Assembly (NCBI GenBank): GCA_029289015.1
Contig: JARFUL010000241.1
Span: 1-6,627 of the forward strand
Length of the DNA: 6,627 bases
DNA from: Syntrophobacteria bacterium
Lineage (GTDB): Bacteria; Desulfobacterota; Syntrophobacteria; JARFUL01
Reading direction: 5' to 3'
Shown: positions 1 to 5,419 of the stretch, piece after piece
Position numbering within the stretch: the first letter of the stretch is position 1
Layout of the letters: each line of letters begins with the position of its first letter
Position numbers and translations under genes: made by a program
Notes under the pieces: model-generated
What the model was told of the DNA's origin: nothing
Database searches by the model: none
Seen by the model: only the letters and a program-made list of their open reading frames with translations

Positions 1-728
1 TCTCGAAGAGGAAAATGGAAAAGAACATAGGCAAGATAGAGAACCACTACATTGTCTGCGGTTTCGGCCGCACCGGCAAGATAGTGGCCGAGGAGCTGGA
101 GTCCCAGGGGGTTACGGTTGTTGTGGTGGAGAAGAACGAGGCCCTCAGTGAGTACCTGGAGCGTCTGGGGTATCTCTACATAATAGGGGACGCGACCTCC
201 GACGACGCATTGCGCGCGGCCGGTATAGTTAAGGCCAAAGGGGTGATCACGGTTCTCAACTCCGACGCGGACAACCTGTTCATAACCATCTCGGCAAGGC
301 AGTTCAACCCCGGCCTCCATCTAATCGCGAAGGGGAACACGCCCGGAATAGAGCACAAGCTCGAGATGGCCGGGGCCGACAGGGTGGTGATGCCCCACCT
401 CATAGGGGGAAAGCTGATCTCCCATTCCATCCTGACGCCCCACGTAACCGACTTCGTGGAGCTCACCACCGAGAGGTCCCGACTCAGCTTCCTCCTCCAG
501 GAGGTCCGGGTGGACGACCGCTCGGCCATGAACGGGAGAAGTTTGAAGGAACTGGACCTGAACCGCCGCACAGGGGTTATCGTGCTCGCGGTGAAGAAGC
601 CCGACGGCAAGATGATGGTTAACCCTACCGCGGACTACCGGTTCGAGAACCGCGACATCCTTATCGTCCTGGGAACCCAGGATCAGGTGAGGGCATGCAC
701 AACTATGCTGGAGGTCTCAGGCTCCTGA
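1..728 (+). CDS. Potassium channel, C-terminal RCK (TrkA-N/TrkA-C) regulatory part; 5' end outside window
   Basis: This is the cytoplasmic gating domain of a ligand-gated K+ channel. The frame is open from base 3 up to Met15, reading SRRK before MEKNIGKIENHY. That resembles the linker between the pore helices and the RCK domain in Kch/MthK-type channels, so the pore most likely lies left of the window. Counting from Met15, the Rossmann motif is G16-F-G-R-T-G21. The acidic residue closing strand 2 (E39) suits NAD(H) or another nucleotide, and G58-D-A-T is the usual TrkA-N turn. Residues about 10-130 are TrkA-N and about 150-237 TrkA-C, ending in an ILIVLGT strand. The next gene starts 49 bases downstream on the same strand, so co-transcription is plausible. 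An alternative is a stand-alone RCK protein starting at Met15. The domain call is firm; the missing pore is inference. Confidence 0.88.
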   Translation, partial: SKRKMEKNIGKIENHYIVCGFGRTGKIVAEELESQGVTVVVVEKNEALSEYLERLGYLYIIGDATSDDALRAAGIVKAKGVITVLNSDADNLFITISARQFNPGLHLIAKGNTPGIEHKLEMAGADRVVMPHLIGGKLISHSILTPHVTDFVELTTERSRLSFLLQEVRVDDRSAMNGRSLKELDLNRRTGVIVLAVKKPDGKMMVNPTADYRFENRDILIVLGTQDQVRACTTMLEVSGS

Positions 729-777
729 TAGCCCGGGACCTTGCTCTCTTCCATAAACCGCGTCTCTACCTGTTGTT

Positions 778-2256
778 ATGAGAAGACTCTCCCTGAAGAC
801 CGAGGTCTTTTTGAACCTCCTCCTGGTGGTCACGGTGGCCATGGGGCTGGTGGCCGCGGTGGTGGTGAAGCTGGACCAGAGGGAGCGGGTTCTGGCCAGG
901 GTGGAGTCGGGAAAGGCGATCCTCTCCAGCGCGGCCGCGCTGGCAGCCGACAAAAACGCCCAAGACGCGGGCGAGCTGATATCGCTCTTTCGCCCCGTGA
1001 TCCGGGACGCGGGCTTCGACGCGTTCGAGCTCCTGGACGGCACAGGCAGGGTTGTGGCGGGCGGGCAGGAAAAAGACGCGCCCGGGGAAGAGCTCCTGGC
1101 CGCGGCCCAGAAGGCCATCTCCACCCAGACGATGTATACCCGGACAACCACGGAGCTCTTCTCCCTCTCCGGGCCCAAGGTCCTCTACGTGGCCTACCCG
1201 GTGCGCACCAGGGACGGCCTGTCCCTTGCCGGGGTGATAGTCGCCCAGCTTTCCCCCTGGGCGGCCGAGTCCCTCGCCAGGCTCAAGGTGCTCTGGATAT
1301 ACCTGTTTTTTGTGGGCGTTGTGATGGTGATCTTCGGGACCCACCTGCTGGCCAGGCTGGTGGTGGAGCCGGTGAAGAGGCTCATCGAACTGGCCGGGGA
1401 GTTCAGGGAAGAGGAGTTCTTGGCCTTTGACCCCGAGAACCCGGTGAACGAGCTGAGCGCGCTCCTCGACGCGACCAAGATGATGGTGACCCGCCTGAGG
1501 GAGCAGAGGGAGAACCTGGCCGAGAACTGCGTCTCCCTCGAAGAGGCCCTCAAGGACCTCAAGGACGCGCAGAGAGAGGTGGTGCGCTCGGAGAAGCTGG
1601 CCTCCCTGGGGCAGCTGGCCGCGGGGTTGGCCCACGAGCTGGGCAACCCCCTGGGCATAGCCATGGGCTACCTGGGCCTGCTTAAGGACGAATCCCTGGA
1701 GCACGAGTCCAGAGAGGACGTGCTGGCCAGGATGCAGACCGAGCTGGACCGCATGGACCAGACCGTGCGCGCGCTGTTGAGCTACGCCAGGCCGGCGGGG
1801 GAGCAGAGCGAGGTGGTGGAGGTGGGCCCCCTCATCAAGGAGACCGTCGCGGTGGCGGGCCTCCACAAGGAGATGAAGGGGATCGACGTAGAAATCAGGG
1901 CCCAGGGAGGGCTCAGGGTGAGGGTGGACCCCGAGGCCCTGAGACAGGCGCTGATGAACCTCCTCATCAACTCCGCGCAGGCCATGGACCACCGGGGCGC
2001 GATCTTCGTCAAGGCCGACCTCAGGGGCCCCAACCAGAGGGTCCTCATCAGGGTCAAGGACACCGGCCCCGGGGTGTCCGAGGAGGACGCGCCCAGGATC
2101 TTCGACCCCTTCTACACGGACAAGCCCCCCGGCAAGGGCACGGGCCTGGGTCTCGCGGTCGCGATGAGGCTCATGGAGGCTGCGGGCGGGTCCCTCAAAC
2201 TGGAGAACCCCGGAGGCAAGGGAGCGTGCTTTGTGATAAACCTGCCGGGCCCCTAA
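778..2256 (+). CDS. Sensor histidine kinase, two TM segments, extracytoplasmic sensor, HAMP
   Basis: A 492-aa membrane kinase that autophosphorylates and passes phosphate to the regulator encoded next. TM1 is about residues 10-30. About 140 residues of extracytoplasmic sensor follow (Cache/PAS-like in feel: FELLDGTGRVVAGG, then VLYVAYPV). TM2 is about 171-192, then HAMP (EPVKRL at 197-202) and a coiled-coil linker. Catalytic boxes are all present: H286 in AHELGNP, N394/N398 in the N box, D428-T-G-P-G432 (G1), F442-D-P-F (F box) and G452-K-G-T-G-L-G (G2). The HExxNP form is that of NtrB/PilS-type kinases, but the six TM helices and PAS domain of Pseudomonas PilS are absent, so no pilS symbol is given. 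The start is fixed by an in-frame stop at 754-756 and no other ATG. No clear Shine-Dalgarno precedes it. The regulator start is 33 bases after its stop. Confidence 0.93.
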   Translation: MRRLSLKTEVFLNLLLVVTVAMGLVAAVVVKLDQRERVLARVESGKAILSSAAALAADKNAQDAGELISLFRPVIRDAGFDAFELLDGTGRVVAGGQEKDAPGEELLAAAQKAISTQTMYTRTTTELFSLSGPKVLYVAYPVRTRDGLSLAGVIVAQLSPWAAESLARLKVLWIYLFFVGVVMVIFGTHLLARLVVEPVKRLIELAGEFREEEFLAFDPENPVNELSALLDATKMMVTRLREQRENLAENCVSLEEALKDLKDAQREVVRSEKLASLGQLAAGLAHELGNPLGIAMGYLGLLKDESLEHESREDVLARMQTELDRMDQTVRALLSYARPAGEQSEVVEVGPLIKETVAVAGLHKEMKGIDVEIRAQGGLRVRVDPEALRQALMNLLINSAQAMDHRGAIFVKADLRGPNQRVLIRVKDTGPGVSEEDAPRIFDPFYTDKPPGKGTGLGLAVAMRLMEAAGGSLKLENPGGKGACFVINLPGP

Positions 2257-2289
2257 CTGTCCCGGGGGCCGCGCGAGCCATAGACGGAT

Positions 2290-3666
2290 ATGGGGACTGA
2301 AGTCTTCAAGAATATCCTCGTGGTGGACGACGAGGAGAACATGCGCCACGTCCTCGGCTTTCTCCTGGGCAAGGAGGGCTACGAGGTGGCAGGCGCCGCG
2401 TCCGGCGAGGAGGCCCTCGACGCGCTCGCGAAAGAGCCCTTCCATCTCATGATCGCAGACGTGAGGATGGAGGGCATGGACGGGGTGGAGCTCCTCAAGC
2501 GGGCCAAGGCCCGCTACCCCGGCCTCACCGTGATAATGATGTCCGCGTACGGCACCATAGACTCGGCCATGGACGCGATCCGGCTCGGCGCGTACGACTA
2601 CGTGCCCAAGCCGTTCCGCGCCGAGGAGGTGGTGCTCGCGGTGAGGAAGGCCGAGGAGCGCCAGAGGCTCCTCGAGGAGAACCGCCAGCTGAGGGAGGCG
2701 GTCTCCGGGACCTACTCCTTCGAGGGGATGGTGGGCAAGTCCAGGGCCCTGAGGAGGGTCATCGACACGGTGAGAAGGGTCGCGGAGGTGAACACCACGG
2801 TGCTCATCACCGGCGAGTCGGCCACCGGCAAGGAGCTGGTGGCAAAGGCCATCCACTACACCGGCCCCAGGGCGGCAGAGCCCCTTGTGGCCATAAACTG
2901 CGCGGGGCTGCCTGAGACCCTTCTGGAGTCCGAGCTCTTCGGCCACGTCAAGGGCGCGTTCACCGACGCGTTCAGGGACAAGCCCGGGCTCATCACCAGG
3001 GCGAGCCGCGGCACCTTCTTCCTGGACGAGGTGGGGGAGATGCCGATATCTGTCCAGGCCAAGCTCCTAAGGGTCCTCGAGGACCAAAAGGTCCGGCCCG
3101 TAGGCGGCACCGAGGAGACCGAGGTGGAGGTCCGGTTCATAGCCGCGACCGCGAAGGACCTCGGGGATGAGGTGGACGCGGGAAGGTTCCGCCAGGACCT
3201 CTTCTGGCGCCTCAACGTCATCAACCTCAACCTGCCGCCGCTCAGGGAGAGGATGGAGGACCTGAGGGTGCTGGTGGTCCACTTCGTTGAGAAGTACTCA
3301 AAGGAGCTGAAAAAGGGTGTTCAGGCCGTAAGCCCCCTGGCCCTGGGGATAATGGAGCGCTACGACTACCCGGGCAACGTGAGGGAGCTGGAGAACATTG
3401 TGGAGAGGGCCGTGGTGATGGCCCGGGGGGAGCTCATCGAACCCGGGGACCTGCCGGCCCACCTGAACCCCCGGGCCCGGGACCAGGGCCCGAAAGAGCG
3501 CGCGGCGAGCCTGAGCCTCAAGCACGCGGTGATGAGGCTCGAGGAGGACCACATAAGGGAGGCCCTAAAGAGGACGGGGAACAACCGGCTCCAGGCCTCC
3601 AAGATCCTGGGGATAAGCCACCCCACCCTCCTGAGCAAGATCAAGAAGTACGGCATAAAGACCTAG
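2290..3666 (+). CDS. Sigma-54-dependent response regulator, NtrC/PilR type
   Basis: A 458-aa enhancer-binding activator. The receiver domain (about 1-118) has acidic pocket D13/D14, phosphoacceptor D57, S85 and K107. The AAA+ domain (about 141-380) has Walker A GESATGKE (175-182), INCAGLPETLLESELFGH, the sigma-54 contact loop written GAFTDA (222-227), Walker B FFLDE (D246/E247), arginine-finger segment RFRQDLFWRLNV (299-310) and sensor II PGNVRELEN (361-369). A Fis-type helix-turn-helix ends the protein (about 418-458, NNRLQASKILGISHPTLLSKIKK). A stop at 2281-2283 leaves ATG 2290 as the only start; its ribosome site is weak, so coupling to the kinase gene is possible. Two deviations from the usual motifs are visible: GESGTGKE has become GESATGKE, and GAFTGA has become GAFTDA; both key residues (K181, T225) remain. 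The adjacent sigma-54 promoter makes the pilin operon the natural target. PilR-like by context; orthology is not proven. Confidence 0.95.
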   Translation: MGTEVFKNILVVDDEENMRHVLGFLLGKEGYEVAGAASGEEALDALAKEPFHLMIADVRMEGMDGVELLKRAKARYPGLTVIMMSAYGTIDSAMDAIRLGAYDYVPKPFRAEEVVLAVRKAEERQRLLEENRQLREAVSGTYSFEGMVGKSRALRRVIDTVRRVAEVNTTVLITGESATGKELVAKAIHYTGPRAAEPLVAINCAGLPETLLESELFGHVKGAFTDAFRDKPGLITRASRGTFFLDEVGEMPISVQAKLLRVLEDQKVRPVGGTEETEVEVRFIAATAKDLGDEVDAGRFRQDLFWRLNVINLNLPPLRERMEDLRVLVVHFVEKYSKELKKGVQAVSPLALGIMERYDYPGNVRELENIVERAVVMARGELIEPGDLPAHLNPRARDQGPKERAASLSLKHAVMRLEEDHIREALKRTGNNRLQASKILGISHPTLLSKIKKYGIKT

Positions 3667-3672
3667 CCCCGG

Positions 3673-3693
3673 GCTATTAAACTTTTTAATAGC
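3673..3693. repeat. Perfect 9-bp inverted repeat, AT-rich dyad 1
   Basis: Arms GCTATTAAA (3673-3681) and TTTAATAGC (3685-3693) are exact reverse complements around CTT. The inner 15 bp (3676-3690) read ATTAA-N5-TTAAT. It starts 6 bases after the regulator stop. It could be a terminator hairpin, but the stem is nearly all A/T and no T-run follows the 3' arm, so a protein-binding operator or enhancer is at least as likely. The centre is about 241 bp upstream of the predicted start point of the pilin operon. Confidence 0.65.
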
Positions 3694-3707
3694 AAGACCC
3701 CGCGAAA

Positions 3708-3722
3708 ATTAAGAAACTTAAT
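3708..3722. repeat. AT-rich dyad 2, same ATTAA-N5-TTAAT form
   Basis: ATTAAG (3708-3713) and CTTAAT (3717-3722) are exact reverse complements around AAA. The pattern ATTAA-N5-TTAAT matches that of dyad 1, and the two copies start 32 bp apart (3676 and 3708), close to three helical turns. The spacer bases differ (ACTTT against GAAAC), as expected for a factor reading the half-sites rather than for a copied segment. The centre is about 209 bp upstream of the predicted transcription start. Confidence 0.6.
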
Positions 3723-3897
3723 AATCAAGGGTTGCTCTCCCGCGCCACCCACCTGCCAGGCCCGGCAACACCGCGCTGGCCATATCCCGGGTTCGGGCCG
3801 ATAACATCCCATGAATAATAGATAATCCGGGATTCGAGATCTTTCGGGCCTTGCCCGCTGCACCCTTTCCCCTAAAGCCGGGTCCCAGGAAACATTG

Positions 3898-3913
3898 TGG
3901 CTCGCGTCTTGCA
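3898..3913 (+). promoter_or_regulatory. Sigma-54 (-24/-12) promoter of the minor-pilin operon
   Basis: The bases TGGCTCG-CGTC-TTGCA match the sigma-54 consensus TGGCACG-N4-TTGCA with one mismatch in the -24 element. The invariant GG (3899-3900) and GC (3911-3912) have the required spacing. Transcription should start near 3923-3925, leaving a leader of about 30 bases before the first ATG. It lies directly downstream of a gene for a sigma-54 activator, which supports the call strongly. Confidence 0.85.
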
Positions 3914-3953
3914 CAACTAATTGGACAGAGGGGACTCGTTTCGGGGGAAGGCC

Positions 3954-4097
3954 ATGGAATCTTATGGAAAGAAGAGATTTTCGGATTTCCGCGCAGCCGG
4001 GTTCACGCTCATAGAGCTCATTGTCACCATGTTCATCCTCGCGATAGTCGCGGGGTTCGCGAAGCTTTATAAATGGACCAACAGCGGTTGGAAGTAG
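3954..4097 (+). pseudogene. Miniature type IV prepilin, probable internally deleted FimT/GspH-like gene
   Basis: A 47-aa frame that carries a full class III signal: basic leader, then A-A-G16 | F17-TLIE21-LIVTMFILAIVAGFA. This is the prepilin peptidase site with Glu at +5 and the start of the hydrophobic helix. After about 20 mature residues it jumps to KLYKWTNSGWK and stops. FimT/GspH proteins are usually about 150-190 aa, and that tail resembles their last strand, so an in-frame internal deletion that kept both ends is the best reading. A GGGGGAAGG ribosome site lies just upstream and the sigma-54 promoter is 40 bases before the ATG, so it should be expressed. Its TAG runs into the ribosome site of the PilV-like gene, which fits translational coupling. 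Alternatives: a genuine micro-prepilin, or an assembly collapse. Labelled pseudogene for the missing domain only; the frame is intact. Confidence 0.7.
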
Positions 4098-4106
4098 GGG
4101 GAAAGG
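4097..4106 (+). promoter_or_regulatory. Ribosome binding site deciding the PilV start
   Basis: GGGGGAAAGG precedes ATG 4109 and overlaps the last base of the preceding TAG. It favours 4109 over the in-frame ATG at 4073, which lies inside the preceding gene and has no such site. Confidence 0.65.
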
Positions 4107-4108
4107 CC

Positions 4109-4609
4109 ATGAAGAGAAGGTCCTCGAAATCGGTGAAATGCGTCTTACCGGGCCAAAAGGGAGGTTTCTCCCTGCTGGAGGTATTGATCGCGATAACCAT
4201 TCTTTCGGTGGGGGTCCTCGCGGTGGCTGGAATGCAGTCCACGTCCATCAAGTCCAACTACGCGTCCAACCGCATGGCCAACGCGATAGGTCTTGTCCAG
4301 GAAAAGATGGAGTGGCTGATGGGGCTCGGGTATACGGATATCAGGCTCACGGACAACAATCCCAGCAACAACGGCAACCTGACCACCGCGTTCGGCACCT
4401 CCAGCTCCACCGGCGGGGCGAACAACTACGATGGGTACCTGGAACAGGGCATAGACCGCCACGGCGACGCAGGGGGGGACTTCGACAGGTTCTACAATGT
4501 CGCGGATTCCACCCCCGCGCCGGACATGAAGACCGTCGCGGTGATGATCCGCTGGCAGGAGAAGGGAAAGACCCGGACAGTGGCCCTCGAGACCATTCTG
4601 GGCCGCTAG
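4109..4609 (+). CDS. pilV: Type IV pilus minor pilin, PilV-like
   Basis: A 166-aa prepilin. The leader is longer than usual (19 residues, with one Cys at 11), followed by G18-G19 | F20-SLLE24-VLIAITILSVGVLAVAGMQ: prepilin peptidase site, Glu at +5 and the N-terminal helix. The LSVGVLAVAGMQ stretch is characteristic of PilV/GspI-type minor pilins. A Gly/Ser/Asn-rich loop (about 91-113) follows, and the protein ends with strands VAVMIRWQEKGKTRTVALETIL, as PilV proteins do. It belongs to the tip/initiation complex with PilW, PilX and PilY1. The start is set by the ribosome site at 4097-4106; a longer frame from 4073 exists but overlaps the preceding gene. The next start codon is 9 bases beyond the stop. 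Confidence 0.85.
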   Translation: MKRRSSKSVKCVLPGQKGGFSLLEVLIAITILSVGVLAVAGMQSTSIKSNYASNRMANAIGLVQEKMEWLMGLGYTDIRLTDNNPSNNGNLTTAFGTSSSTGGANNYDGYLEQGIDRHGDAGGDFDRFYNVADSTPAPDMKTVAVMIRWQEKGKTRTVALETILGR

Positions 4610-4613
4610 GTGA
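4608..4613 (+). promoter_or_regulatory. Ribosome binding site deciding the PilW start
   Basis: AGGTGA overlaps the TAG of the PilV-like gene and lies 5 bases before ATG 4619. This favours ATG 4619 over the in-frame GTG at 4610, which lies inside the motif itself. Overlap with the upstream stop implies coupled translation. Confidence 0.75.
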
Positions 4614-4618
4614 CAGCC

Positions 4619-5383
4619 ATGAAGACTTACAGAGACGATAGAGGTTTTACCCTGATCGAGATACTGGTGGCCTGCACCATCATGGGGTTGGTGATGGGGG
4701 CCATAATATCCGTGTTCACCAGCTCCAACCGCTCCTACATTGTCCAGGAGGAGGTGGTGGAGATGCAGGAGACCGGCAGGTTTCTCACGGAGTACCTCGC
4801 GCAAAAGCTCCGGATGGCGGGCTACGACCCCAGGGAAGCCAACGACCCCACGCGGATCTTCAAGTTTCAGATACCCTCTGGAACCGTTCCAAACCCCGAG
4901 TTTCCCACCGTGAACTACGGCAACCAGTCCGTGACCTGCGGCACCATAAACTACAACGGCACTGGCAGCCCCAACGACGTTATGATCGCGTTCACCTTGG
5001 ACGACAACGAGGACGGCGCGCTGAACGACACTCCCGGCACCCCTGCAAACTGGAACCCCGACGAGCTGGTGGCCATAGTCTACGACCCAGACGCCAAAGC
5101 GGTGGTGATCTTCAACCCGGACAAGGTGGCCGGGTCATCCCCCTGGAGCACGCTTGTGGATAACATAATCGGGTTCAACGTGACCTACATCTACGCGAAC
5201 AAGCAGACCAGCGACGACATAGGGATGCCCGACGACACGGATGCAAACTATGACAACGATTCCGATAAGATACGGTCCGTAGAGATCGAAGTCAGGGTCC
5301 AGCAGAGGAACGCGCTCTTCGGCCAGGCCCGGCGCCAGAGGGACTACATGACCCGGGTCCGCTGCCGGAACCTTGGCCTCTAA
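4619..5383 (+). CDS. pilW: Type IV pilus minor pilin, PilW-like
   Basis: A 254-aa prepilin with a short leader (MKTYRDDRG9) and cleavage before F10-TLIE14-ILVACTIMGLVMGAIISVF; Glu is at +5. The motif ETGRFLTEYLAQKLRMAGYDP after the helix is typical of PilW, as are the length and the C-terminal strand VEIEVRVQQRNALF followed by a basic RRQRDY tail. Two Asp/Asn-rich segments stand out: D128-D-N-E-D-G-A-L-N-D137 has the spacing of an EF-hand/dockerin-type calcium loop, and residues 199-216 carry many Asp and Asn. It would act as a PilJ/GspJ-type component of the pilus tip complex in the inner membrane before assembly. Start choice rests on the AGGTGA site; a GTG start three codons earlier is possible. 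Confidence 0.86.
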   Translation: MKTYRDDRGFTLIEILVACTIMGLVMGAIISVFTSSNRSYIVQEEVVEMQETGRFLTEYLAQKLRMAGYDPREANDPTRIFKFQIPSGTVPNPEFPTVNYGNQSVTCGTINYNGTGSPNDVMIAFTLDDNEDGALNDTPGTPANWNPDELVAIVYDPDAKAVVIFNPDKVAGSSPWSTLVDNIIGFNVTYIYANKQTSDDIGMPDDTDANYDNDSDKIRSVEIEVRVQQRNALFGQARRQRDYMTRVRCRNLGL

Positions 5384-5419
5384 CTACTTTAATAGATTAT
5401 AGAAAAGGCGGCTTAAGCT

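Larger units (their letters stand above)
3667..3953 (+). promoter_or_regulatory. Intergenic regulatory region between regulator and pilin operon
   Basis: This 287-base gap has no convincing gene; the short open frame starting at 3851 is out of frame with the prepilin and resembles nothing. It begins with about 60 AT-rich bases carrying two dyads, then becomes GC-rich with small inverted repeats (for example CGGGC-CTT-GCCCG at 3845-3857, no T-run after it). A short AT-rich patch lies at 3811-3826. It ends with a sigma-54 promoter and the leader of the first prepilin gene. The layout (distal paired sites, spacer, -24/-12 promoter) is that of an activator-controlled sigma-54 promoter. Confidence 0.7.

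Noticed and set aside
741..1430. A 229-codon + strand frame overlapping the kinase
   Set aside because: It is a Gly/Arg-rich out-of-frame shadow of the kinase N-terminus.
766..2946. A 726-codon open frame on the minus strand
   Set aside because: It lies wholly antisense to the kinase and regulator genes, whose domain motifs are unmistakable. The translation is rich in His, Gly, Leu and Pro with no domain, as expected from a GC-rich antisense frame.
3723..3735. AATCAA followed by GGGTTGC as an IHF site between dyads and promoter
   Set aside because: Only the WATCAA half matches; the TTR element is not met, and the site abuts dyad 2 instead of lying mid-loop.
3845..3857. CGGGC-CTT-GCCCG hairpin as a terminator
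   Set aside because: The stem is only 5 bp and no T-run follows on either strand.
3851..4072. A 73-codon + strand frame spanning the sigma-54 promoter and the miniature prepilin
   Set aside because: It has no plausible ribosome site or motif and overlaps the better-supported prepilin frame.
5384..5419. TTTAATAG between the PilW and PilX genes as a third regulator site
   Set aside because: It matches only one arm of dyad 1 and has no partner arm, so chance in an AT-rich gap is likely.
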